From JABDMH01 sp965223165 (GTDB taxonomy: Bacteria > Bacteroidota > Bacteroidia > Chitinophagales > Saprospiraceae): 64,000 nucleotides of DNA. Each line of letters opens with the position of its first letter. The first letter of the stretch is position 1. The stretch is taken from NCBI GenBank assembly GCA_965223165.1, contig CBDCVQ010000019.1, forward strand, positions 1,007,055 through 1,071,054, read 5' to 3'. The notes beneath the pieces were generated by a model that saw only the letters and a program-made list of their open reading frames with translations, did not search any database and was not told the origin of the DNA. The position numbers and the translations under genes are program-made. This document shows, one piece after another, positions 15,979-24,212 of the stretch.

Positions 15979-16644
15979 GTGAACAGTATGCGAAACAACT
16001 TTCAGAAATTATGGACTGGCTTAGATACAGCCTCATTATGCGATGCAGATAAATCACTTCGTGTTATGTCCAGTAGCCTGCTGTGTCTTTCAAAGAATTC
16101 CAGTTTCATTGGGACCGCGCGAACGATTAAATGTACCGGAGACTTCCTTCCAGTTTTGAGCACTCTACAAGACTCAAAACAAGATGACGTGCTCGTGATC
16201 GATGGTGGCGGCACTGAGCTGGCAATACTTGGTGAACTGTTTGCGACCGAAGCCCAAAGACGTGGACTTGCTGGTATCATAGTTGATGGTTGTGTTCGAG
16301 ATCGCGAGAAGCTTGACAAGCTTGATATTCCCATCTACGCTCGTGCTACGTGTCCGATGGCTGGTTCAGCCGTTGAAATACCTGTTTCTACTGATCAAGT
16401 ACATTGTGGTGGCACTAGTGTCGTACATGGGGACGTCGTGATTGGTGACGACGACGGCTTGGTCGTCATTACGCTGCAAAGATTGATTCAGATAGTACCT
16501 AGTGCAAGGCTTATCCAAGCTCGGGAAGAAGCCTTACTTGAAAACCTGGAGATCGGCAAATCGCTTTTTGATTTCCTCAACTTAGAGAGTCATCTTCAAG
16601 CTCTGCAAAATGGGGACATCAGTCAGTTAGAAGTTAAGCTTTAG
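15979..16644 (+). CDS. RraA/HMG-aldolase-fold family protein
   Basis: 221 residues from a GTG at 15979 with GGAG just upstream; an ATG at 15988 is the alternative. The family core is clear: GTARTIKC, DDVLVIDGGG, ILGELFATEAQRRGLAGIIV, then DGCVRD and a C-terminal VIGDDDGLVVI. Relatives are either RraA, an RNase E-binding regulator, or metal-dependent 4-hydroxy-4-methyl-2-oxoglutarate aldolases. Aldolases carry R-D-x-x-E/D; here the sequence is RDREK, with Lys where the acid is expected, so canonical aldolase activity is doubtful. It is the last gene of the island series, coupled by a 13-bp gap to the unrecognised 376-aa gene. Confidence 0.75.
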   Translation: MNSMRNNFQKLWTGLDTASLCDADKSLRVMSSSLLCLSKNSSFIGTARTIKCTGDFLPVLSTLQDSKQDDVLVIDGGGTELAILGELFATEAQRRGLAGIIVDGCVRDREKLDKLDIPIYARATCPMAGSAVEIPVSTDQVHCGGTSVVHGDVVIGDDDGLVVITLQRLIQIVPSARLIQAREEALLENLEIGKSLFDFLNLESHLQALQNGDISQLEVKL

Positions 16645-16825
16645 GACTTTTGTGGATCAGGGCGTAGAAGGCCTCGGTCTCCAGACAGATGATATTGAGC
16701 TGATTGGTGTGAGCGTTCACGACTGCCGCCTTAACAGGCTTTTTCCAGCTTCAAGGTATGAAGTTTTTGTTAGGAATGCGTAGGCCTATCAGGGGCAACG
16801 AAACGTGTTTGAAAATTGTTTGAAA

Positions 16826-16859
16826 ATAAAAAAGAGTCATGAATGTTCATCCATAACTC
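16826..16859 (-). terminator. Rho-independent terminator of tRNA-Pro
   Basis: On the minus strand a palindromic stem (GAGT..ATG.ATG / CAT.CAT..ACTC, 16834-16859) is followed at once by six T residues (16828-16833). It lies 14 bases beyond the 3' end of tRNA-Pro. Confidence 0.75.
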
Positions 16860-16872
16860 CTTGATAATCAAG

Positions 16873-16947
16873 TCGGGGTGGCAGGATTCGAACCTGCGAC
16901 CCCCTGCTCCCAAAGCAGGTGCGCTAACCGGACTGCGCTACACCCCG
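16873..16947 (-). tRNA. tRNA-Pro (anticodon TGG)
   Basis: Minus strand. The acceptor stem CGGGGTG/CACCCCG, a D arm with GTCCGGTTAGCGC, the anticodon stem CCTGC/GCAGG with loop TTTGGGA (anticodon TGG), and a T arm GCAGGTTCGAATCCTGC all pair. The discriminator base is A and CCA is not encoded. Promoter and terminator are both visible. Confidence 0.97.
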
Positions 16948-17416
16948 TATGCAAAGAGCCTGGAGAATGCAAAGACACCCAAGGCCCTGATTTTCTATTT
17001 CGAAGTGGTCCTGACATCCGCAGGGATTGTCAGGGCTACACCCTGTGCCATTTTAGGCGGCACAAAGATATAAAAACTGCGATCTTGCCAAAGCTCGATG
17101 CTCTCCTTATCTGCCCCCAACCCTCCGCGCAGAAAGAGGGCCCAAACCCTGCACGTCCTACGCCAGGCACTAAAAAGTCTGCAAGCCTCGCCGGATCAAG
17201 TACACAGCCGCGCATCAGACGTCGGGACTCCCCACTACCCTATCCAAGACCACCAGTGCATCCCCAGATCATACCAGGGTCCTCCGTTTACCCTACCTCT
17301 GGCGACCTGGCCAGCGCCGATCATCCTGTCGAGGGTGGCACTTACCTTTGCCTTCGCAAAACCAAAATCAGCTTTTTCTTAATTTCCTACTTTAGATAGC
17401 AAGAAATGAACTTCCT
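16948..17416. other. Gene-free stretch between tRNA-Pro and the first cyclase
   Basis: About 470 bp without a supportable gene. It contains the tRNA-Pro promoter (17063-17092) and otherwise C-rich sequence with overlapping open frames on the plus strand that look fortuitous. Confidence 0.5.
17063..17092 (-). promoter_or_regulatory. Bacteroidota-type promoter for tRNA-Pro
   Basis: On the minus strand a TTTG -33 box (17089-17092) is followed after 18 bp by TATCTTTG (17063-17070), an exact match to the TAnnTTTG -7 consensus of Bacteroidota. It points at tRNA-Pro and would give a leader of roughly 110 bases, long for a tRNA, so another closer start is possible. Confidence 0.6.
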
Positions 17417-19417
17417 ATGGCTCGACGCCAGCTTGCCGCTATTGTATTCACCGATATGGCTGGCTATACAGCACTGATGGCCCACGACGAGGCACTTGCC
17501 AACAAACTGCGAATTCGTCATCGCGAAGTTCTCCACAAATACCATCAGCAACACCACGGAGAAATCATTCAATATTTTGGCGATGGCACCCTTAGCGTCT
17601 TCCCATCAGCACTCGAGGCGGTCAATTGTGCCGTAAACATTCAGCTTGCCTTCCACAGCGATCCCAAGGTTCCCTTAAGGGTGGGCATTCATTCCGGAGA
17701 AGTATCATGGGACGACGAAGGCATTTACGGCAATGCGGTAAACATCGCTTCTAGGTTAGAGTCATTTGCTGAAGTTGGCTCCATACTAGTATCTGCCAAA
17801 TTGCAACATGAGCTGCGTAACCACAAAAACCTAACATTTAAATCCCTGGGATTATTTGAGTTAAAAAACATTGCCGATCCGATTGAAATATTTGCCGTGT
17901 CCCACCCAGATTTGGTCGTGCCTGATATAAACACCATAAAGGGAAAAGGTAGGGCACTCGAAGATACAACGGAAAACAATATATCCGGCCTCGAATTATC
18001 CTTAGATCATGACTTTCACCCTTCGATCGCCGTGTTACCATTTGCAGACCTTAGCCCAGAAAAGAATCAGGACCACCTATGCGATGGATTGGCTGATGAG
18101 ATAATAACTGACCTTTCCGGCCTGCGCAACATCAAAGTGATCTGCCGCAATTCCTCCACCCGACTAAAGGGGAGTCAATTAATTGCCAACGAGATCGGCT
18201 CACAATTGGGCGTTCGATATCTCTTGACCGGCGGAATACGACAGGCCGGCAATCAACTCAGGGTCACGGCCCAATTAATTGATGCCCAAAACAATACACA
18301 GATCTGGGCGCAAAAGTACAAGGGCTCGACCGACGCCATCTTTGACCTGCAGGAAAACATCTCCGAAAGGATTGTCAGCGCGCTAAACCTTAAACTAAAT
18401 ACGAAAGAAAAAGAACACCTGGCAAAACGCCCCATTGGAGACGTAAGAGCCTATGATGCCTATCTAAAAGCTCGTCGAGAAATTAATCTAATGAGCGAAG
18501 AGGCACTGGAAAGGGCGGAGCAATTAATTAAGAACGCCCTCCAAATCATTGGGCCCAACGATGTATTACTTGCGACCAAAGGATATATTCATTTGAGTTA
18601 TATTATTTTGGGTCTGCGCCCCGATACTTCTCACCTGTTCGTTGCCGAAAAATGCCTGGATGAACTCACCCATCTCAATCCAAATTCCGCTTACAGATAT
18701 TTCCTCCGGGGAATGATCCGTTTCAAACAAGCCCATATTCAGCAAGCCGTCTATGATTTTAAAAAAGTTTTGCAATACGATCCAAATAATCGAGACACTT
18801 TGTTGTATCTCACCATCATGTATATACTGGCGGGGTACCCTGCAAATGGGACTGCACTAATTGAAAGATTGATTGCGCTGGATCCATTATCCCCGCTCAA
18901 CCATGCCATGCCAGGCTACATAGAATTAAGCATGGGAAACTTCGAGAAAGCAGTACCTTACTACCAAAAAGGACTTGACATGGATCCCAACAATCCTTTT
19001 ATGATGTTGGTCTACTGTCAGATATGTGCGCGAGTATTGAGCGCGGATAAAATCATCTCCGTCTTAAACAAACTGGAGACGTTCTTCCCCCACCACACCT
19101 TTTCTCTTCACGGCCGATTTCTCCGATTGACTTTAGAGGGCAAAAGAAAGGAAGCTTTAAAAGCAGGGGAGGATGAAGTTTTACAAAATTCAGCAAAATG
19201 GGACGAACACACCTCCTGGTGGCTATCGTCGACCTATGCCCTCTTAAATGAAAAAGAAAAAGCTTTGGAATGGCTTGAAAAGGCCATCAGCCTGGGTTAT
19301 TGCAACTACCCCTTGTTCTCCAAACACGATCCCTTCCTTGATACCTTGCGAGGAGAAGATCGATTTAAAGAACTAATGGAAATGGTGAAAAGAAAATGGG
19401 AGCAATTTGAATCATAA
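17417..19417 (+). CDS. Class III adenylate/guanylate cyclase with TolB-like and TPR regions
   Basis: 666 residues. Residues 1-165 are a class III cyclase domain: metal-binding Asp13 in FTDMAGYT and Asp56 in FGDGTLSVF, and the transition-state pair Asn109/Arg113 in NAVNIASR, so it should be catalytic. Residues about 195-335 form the TolB-N-like 'FlgO' domain (PSIAVLPFADLSPEKNQDHL; YLLTGGIRQAGNQLRVTAQL). The rest is TPR repeats (AYRYFLRGMIRFKQAHIQQA; GNFEKAVPYYQKGLDMDPNN). No transmembrane helix is visible, unlike its paralogue at 20.8 kb. Such proteins probably make cAMP or cGMP in response to a partner sensed by the TPRs; nucleotide preference cannot be told. Confidence 0.9.
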   Translation: MARRQLAAIVFTDMAGYTALMAHDEALANKLRIRHREVLHKYHQQHHGEIIQYFGDGTLSVFPSALEAVNCAVNIQLAFHSDPKVPLRVGIHSGEVSWDDEGIYGNAVNIASRLESFAEVGSILVSAKLQHELRNHKNLTFKSLGLFELKNIADPIEIFAVSHPDLVVPDINTIKGKGRALEDTTENNISGLELSLDHDFHPSIAVLPFADLSPEKNQDHLCDGLADEIITDLSGLRNIKVICRNSSTRLKGSQLIANEIGSQLGVRYLLTGGIRQAGNQLRVTAQLIDAQNNTQIWAQKYKGSTDAIFDLQENISERIVSALNLKLNTKEKEHLAKRPIGDVRAYDAYLKARREINLMSEEALERAEQLIKNALQIIGPNDVLLATKGYIHLSYIILGLRPDTSHLFVAEKCLDELTHLNPNSAYRYFLRGMIRFKQAHIQQAVYDFKKVLQYDPNNRDTLLYLTIMYILAGYPANGTALIERLIALDPLSPLNHAMPGYIELSMGNFEKAVPYYQKGLDMDPNNPFMMLVYCQICARVLSADKIISVLNKLETFFPHHTFSLHGRFLRLTLEGKRKEALKAGEDEVLQNSAKWDEHTSWWLSSTYALLNEKEKALEWLEKAISLGYCNYPLFSKHDPFLDTLRGEDRFKELMEMVKRKWEQFES

Positions 19418-19550
19418 CTCTATCTTCTTTGCAAAGGACAGGTGACCTCAAATAGAGCCCAGAAAAAATCGCCTTTACTAGGATTTCGACTGATATGCTC
19501 TCTCTTCCATCTCTACGGCACCTGTCTGAGCCACTGATGACCCAGTAGGC

Positions 19551-20279
19551 TCACTCCAGCGGAATCGTCGTGCTCAATTTATAAAACTCGTCGGCGTAGA
19601 TACCCTCTCTGAGGTTCGGACCTGCCGCAAAGCGCAAATCATATTTATCATGGACCCGGAATTTGATATAAGGCCCCAACCACTGATAGGAACTTTCAAA
19701 TTCGCCGTCTCCAAATTTGAGGAAGACCCCCTCATAGTGCACACCCAGCGAAACCTTTTGACTGACCTTATATCCCGGAGTCAGCCAATAAAATAGAAAA
19801 TCAGCTGTGGAACGTGTCTGGGGATCGGTCACTTCATCGCGGAGATGTTGGTACAGCGAAAAGTAGATCTCACTCTCGAAGTTGCCTGGATAGAAATACA
19901 TGCTCAGGCTGGGCACGAGGCCCTCGAAAATAACGCTTTGGTCTCCCCCGGATAAAAATTTACCATGCGTAAAACCAAGGGCCGGATTGATGTAAGCATT
20001 GCCACCCAAGGCATTAAATCCTATACCGACGCTATTTTCCAACCACAGGTCAGAACTGAAGGTAGTGACAGGAAGTCCAAAGCTGGGATTGGTCCACATG
20101 ACACCATAGAAGGTCAAGTCCACATCACTGGACAAGCCCAGGGTACCATAAATGACCGGATAGAAGCCAAAGGCATTTTCTTGGGTCAGTGAAATTCCAA
20201 AGGTCGAGGGACGTACATCTTGCGCGAAGCCGGGCAGGCTAAGTACAGCAAGGAAGAGGAGAAGGCATAAGCGTCTCAT
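19551..20279 (-). CDS. Predicted outer-membrane beta-barrel protein
   Basis: 242 residues from the ATG at 20277-20279; this start, 36 codons inside the longest frame, gives a clean signal peptide (MRRLCLLLFLAVLSLPGFAQ). The mature part is rich in alternating aromatic strands (DVDLTFYGVMWTNPSFGLP; ESEIYFSLYQHL; ADFLFYWLTPGYKVSQKVSL), typical of a small outer-membrane barrel, and ends in a strand (YKLSTTIPLE). No enzyme motif is seen and the function is unknown. It lies between the two cyclase genes on the opposite strand. Confidence 0.7.
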   Translation of the reverse strand: MRRLCLLLFLAVLSLPGFAQDVRPSTFGISLTQENAFGFYPVIYGTLGLSSDVDLTFYGVMWTNPSFGLPVTTFSSDLWLENSVGIGFNALGGNAYINPALGFTHGKFLSGGDQSVIFEGLVPSLSMYFYPGNFESEIYFSLYQHLRDEVTDPQTRSTADFLFYWLTPGYKVSQKVSLGVHYEGVFLKFGDGEFESSYQWLGPYIKFRVHDKYDLRFAAGPNLREGIYADEFYKLSTTIPLE

Positions 20280-20777
20280 GTTCAGTTGCTTTTGATCAGG
20301 AAAAAAGGAGGGATGTAGTATTAATATAGGAAAATGGATGCGTATCATACCTCCGTCACACTGATTAATGGAATTGATTTTGGTCATGGGTACAGATGAC
20401 CTGAACGGCCCTCGTAATCTTGGTGGCCGCCTTGGGTCACGTAGTCAAATTACTGAGTGCATCCGGCAGGAAAGCTCCACCGGAGAGATGCATACTTGAC
20501 TTCAAAAGCCGACTGCTGCGACTGGGCAGTCCGCTAGCCAGACCGTCGAGATGGCCGCCAGGAAATCCAGACGAATGCGCGAAACGGACCACTTGCTTCA
20601 CGCAGGCACAGATCGTCTTCTACAGCATTGATATTTAGATTATCTTAAACCCAAACTATGCAATAGGCTTTCTGCTGTAAAGCTACCCCGAGTGACTTGG
20701 GGTGGCTCGTAGCAACGAACTTTATCGCATGATTTGGGTGATACGCTACGCCCCGGAACGTAGAAACTTAGATAGCG
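20280..20777. other. Gene-free stretch between barrel protein and second cyclase
   Basis: About 500 bp. I see no convincing gene, repeat or RNA. The short open frames are low-complexity and lack family character. The divergent promoters of the flanking genes should lie here, but no TAnnTTTG box is clear. Confidence 0.4.
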
Positions 20778-22817
20778 ATGGGTTTCGACCGTCAACTAGC
20801 GGCGATCATGTTCACTGATATACAGGGCTATACCAAGCTCATGCAGGTCAGTGAAGATAAGGCCATAGAGTTTCGCGACCGACACCGGCAAGTCTTTGAC
20901 CGGCTCACCGAAGAATACCAGGGCAAGGTCATCAACTACTATGGGGATGGGACGCTCAGCATCTTTAAGAGCGCGGTAGACGCGGTGCGCTGCGGATGTG
21001 CGATGCAGCAGCTGTTTCAGCAAGATCCGGTGATCCCCGTGCGCATTGGCATCCACATGGGAGATATCGTCTTGACCGACGTGGATATCATCGGAGATAG
21101 CGTCAATCTGGCGTCCCGGGTAGAGTCACTAGGGGTCGCCGGAAGTGTGCTGATTTCCGCCAAAGTGGCCGAAGAAATCGGTAACAAGGGCGATCTCCCG
21201 GTCTCTTCGCTGGGATTATTTCATTTCAAGAACGATGCCCACCCTCGGGAGGTGCTGGCTATGAACTTGCCCGGTCTGGTCGTGCCAGCGAGAGAACAAC
21301 TGACCGGCAAACTGGAACGGACCAAACAAACCCGTCCATTCGCTGGTCGCCAGGTGATGATCTTGCTGGGACTGGTGGCCCTCTTCGTAGTAGGTCAATG
21401 GCTGTGGTCTGGCAATGACGGCGTCGGGATTCAGCGATTGGCGGTACTGCCCTTCTCCAATCTGATGAACGATATGGAGCAGGACTACCTCGTCGATGGC
21501 ATACATGAGGCGCTCATTTCCAAACTACAGTTGGCCGGTGTATCGGTGAAACCCCGGACATCCATGCTGGCTTATCGCGGAGCGGAGAAGAGCGTGATGC
21601 AGATTTCGGAGGAACTTCAGGTGGACGGTCTCCTTGAGGGTTCTGTGATGAGATCAGGCGGCAATGTGTCGATAGAGATTCGACTCGTCAGCGGACGAGA
21701 TGAAGAGTACTTGTGGGGGCAGGCCTTTGAGGGAGATCTGAGCGACATCATGTTTATCTATAACGACATCACCAAATCCATCGCCGACGAGATCCAACTG
21801 GCACTGACACCGACCGTCGAGGCCAGAATGGGAACCACCCGCAAGGTGGATCCCGAAGCCTACGATATCTACCTGCGGGCCAGAGCCAGGCTGAATCTGG
21901 CCGGAAGGTCAGATGTACAGCGGGCCATCCATCTCTTTCAAGAAGCAATCGATATTGATCCCCAGCTGGGCGAAGCTTATACGGGCTTGGTGGAGGCCTA
22001 CCTTCTGCAGGGTTTTGGCTCGGTTTCCTCACAGGAAGCATTTGCCAACTTTCGGATCTATGCCCAGAAAGCGATCGATCTCGATGAACGCATGGCCCAG
22101 GACCACCACCAGCGCGCCATGGTCAAGCTATTTAGTGAGTGGGACTGGCTCGGCGCAGAAGAGGAACTGCTGCAAGCCATCGAGGACCATCCGGAGTCTT
22201 CAGCCTACGACTCGTATAGCCAGCTCATGTGGGCGATGGGACGGATGGATCGCAGTGTCTGGGCGGGCGAAAGGGCGGTCAAGCTCGATTCGACGGCGCA
22301 TTTTGCTCATTGTGACCTGGCCTGGGCCTATCATTATGCCGGGCATAACGACCTGGCCAGGCAGCAAGTGAAGCAAACCAAAGCGCGCTTTGGCACGGAT
22401 TGCCCGTTTCACAGTACGCTCGAAAGCATTTTGGCTGTGGACAGCCTATCGGCCGGCGGTCACGACCTCTCGGTGATTATCGACACACTCCAGGCAAGAT
22501 TCGAGAGACCCGAACCCTGGGTAGCGGCCAATTTGGGCTGGGTATATGCGATGTCTGGCGCCAAGGCAGAAGCCATCCAAGTAGTCGAGGAGATGAAACG
22601 CCATGCGGACAGAGACTACATCGATCCCGCGATGCTGGCCCGAATTTATGTGGGTTTGGCAGATTTTGACACGACGTTTGATCTGTTGGAGGAAGCTTAC
22701 GGCCAGCGGTCCTTTACACTGCTGTTTACGATAAAATCTGACCCTGTCTTTGAGCCAATCCGTGCGGATCCGCGCTATCATCAACTGCTGACCAAAATGG
22801 GACTGGCTGACCTATAA
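20778..22817 (+). CDS. Membrane-anchored class III cyclase with TolB-like and TPR regions
   Basis: 679 residues, paralogous to the cyclase at 17.4 kb. Cyclase domain 1-165: Asp14 in FTDIQGYT, Asp57 in YGDGTLSIF and GDSVNLASR with the Asn/Arg pair. A single transmembrane helix follows (about residues 194-212, VMILLGLVALFVVGQWLW), then the TolB-like domain (LAVLPFSNLMNDMEQDYLVD; VDGLLEGSVMRSGGNVSIEI) and TPR repeats to the end. The helix places the catalytic domain in the cytoplasm and the TolB/TPR part in the periplasm, so it may sense an envelope signal. The TPR gene 11 bp downstream is probably cotranscribed. Confidence 0.92.
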   Translation: MGFDRQLAAIMFTDIQGYTKLMQVSEDKAIEFRDRHRQVFDRLTEEYQGKVINYYGDGTLSIFKSAVDAVRCGCAMQQLFQQDPVIPVRIGIHMGDIVLTDVDIIGDSVNLASRVESLGVAGSVLISAKVAEEIGNKGDLPVSSLGLFHFKNDAHPREVLAMNLPGLVVPAREQLTGKLERTKQTRPFAGRQVMILLGLVALFVVGQWLWSGNDGVGIQRLAVLPFSNLMNDMEQDYLVDGIHEALISKLQLAGVSVKPRTSMLAYRGAEKSVMQISEELQVDGLLEGSVMRSGGNVSIEIRLVSGRDEEYLWGQAFEGDLSDIMFIYNDITKSIADEIQLALTPTVEARMGTTRKVDPEAYDIYLRARARLNLAGRSDVQRAIHLFQEAIDIDPQLGEAYTGLVEAYLLQGFGSVSSQEAFANFRIYAQKAIDLDERMAQDHHQRAMVKLFSEWDWLGAEEELLQAIEDHPESSAYDSYSQLMWAMGRMDRSVWAGERAVKLDSTAHFAHCDLAWAYHYAGHNDLARQQVKQTKARFGTDCPFHSTLESILAVDSLSAGGHDLSVIIDTLQARFERPEPWVAANLGWVYAMSGAKAEAIQVVEEMKRHADRDYIDPAMLARIYVGLADFDTTFDLLEEAYGQRSFTLLFTIKSDPVFEPIRADPRYHQLLTKMGLADL

Positions 22818-22828
22818 CTTTTCTAACC

Positions 22829-23638
22829 ATGTATCCATTTGAATTTGGAAGGTCTTCTAAGCAGCCCCTGAGGCTTAGGTCCACGTGCGCCGGCTTGTTG
22901 GTCCTTGGGTGTATGTGTGTGTTTGCACAGGGGCGGAAAACGAACGTTCAGTTAAGTGCAGATGCCGCTCAGACGGCCAGCGAGCTGATGTATGGTGCCT
23001 GGGATTTTGATGCCGCCAAGAAAGAGCTGGACCGGGCCCTCAGGCTTGATCCCAAGAATGCCCGGGCCCGGGTAGATCTGGCCTGGTATCATCTGCTGTA
23101 CAATCGTTCCACGCAAGCCATCTCCGAAATGAAAATCGCTTTGCAAGATGCTCCAAGCGACCCGCTATGGCCCACCTGGTTGGGCTGGGCCTACGTTTGG
23201 TTGGGAGAAGCCGCATCCGCTGAAAAGGCCGTGAATCAAGCGCTGGCGATTGACCCCTCCTATGCGGAGGCTTTTCATGTCAAGAGCAAGATCTATGTCG
23301 TCAGAGGCGACTTTGATACAGCGATCACCCTCCATCGAAAGGCCGCGTCCCTGGATCCGACCATGTGGACCTATGGCCTGGCACATACACTGGCCCTGGC
23401 CGGTCACACCAAAGAGGCACGGGAGCTTCTAAATGCCCTGGAGGACAATCAATGGAACAGTCTCGGAAAGGTCAAAATCCACCTCGCCCTAGGTGAGCAT
23501 GCAAAGGCCCGCCAAGCATTGCAGCAAGCCTATGACCTAAGACATCCCTATTTTCCGTGGATTGCACAGGACACAGATTTGCAGGAACTGTGGGACACTT
23601 CGCTCTTCAAGGAGCTGCTTGGGAAGTTGGACTTGTAG
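22829..23638 (+). CDS. Exported TPR-repeat protein
   Basis: 269 residues. A signal sequence with a long basic n-region (residues 1-34; hydrophobic STCAGLLVLGCMCVFAQG) precedes at least four TPR units: AWDFDAAKKELDRALRLDPK, LYNRSTQAISEMKIALQDAP, GEAASAEKAVNQALAIDPSY and RGDFDTAITLHRKAASLDPT. TPRs mediate protein contacts. It begins 11 bp after the membrane-bound cyclase, whose C-terminal part is also TPR and likely periplasmic, so the two products may interact. No enzymatic domain is present. Confidence 0.85.
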   Translation: MYPFEFGRSSKQPLRLRSTCAGLLVLGCMCVFAQGRKTNVQLSADAAQTASELMYGAWDFDAAKKELDRALRLDPKNARARVDLAWYHLLYNRSTQAISEMKIALQDAPSDPLWPTWLGWAYVWLGEAASAEKAVNQALAIDPSYAEAFHVKSKIYVVRGDFDTAITLHRKAASLDPTMWTYGLAHTLALAGHTKEARELLNALEDNQWNSLGKVKIHLALGEHAKARQALQQAYDLRHPYFPWIAQDTDLQELWDTSLFKELLGKLDL

Positions 23639-24212
23639 TAGAGAGCACCTTGCCACACGCCAGCAACTTGTCAGGACACGCTCATCCTTGGACCACCATT
23701 CACTAGGCGCGGGTCATAAATACTCCCAAACGCATGCTGGCCGAAGGGACGGCAGGTTAAGTCAAGGAGCCGATGGGTCTGTGTGCCGTCATCACCTCCC
23801 CTTTCTTATACCGAGAAATATTGCGGCGAGTCTCTTGGTCCATGCCAGCTCCTCGCCAAGCGACCCCGGCCACCCTTCAGCAGCTAAAACACATACCTGC
23901 CAATCCCTGACCAGACTTCTTAACGCAGAGCGCACTTTGCCCCAAGCCTGTCCCATCAGAGCATTGACGGCCAAAGCCCCAAGACATCGTCAAAAGATCA
24001 TATGTGTTTGCTGGCCTGCACCAGGCTAAACTCACCCAGGTGCGATCGTATACAAATTCCAGCTATCACAATGAATTACCATTCATTTCTTCACACGCTG
24101 CGCTCAATCTCAGCGATTCTGTACTCCCCTCCACCTCATCCTCTCCATAGGTAGCCATCCTACTGTTTCCAATTTCGCCCCACTGCGTCGTTACACTCCA
24201 CTTCTCCAGCTC
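23639..24212. other. Gene-free stretch
   Basis: About 570 bp between the TPR gene and the receptor gene, which converge. Overlapping frames exist on both strands, but none shows family character or a plausible start. No repeat family of this window is present. Confidence 0.4.

Noticed and set aside
16873..16947. tRNA-Pro as the attachment site of the integrase
   Set aside because: No duplicate of the tRNA 3' end is visible near the integrase or elsewhere in the window, and about 4.6 kb separate the two.
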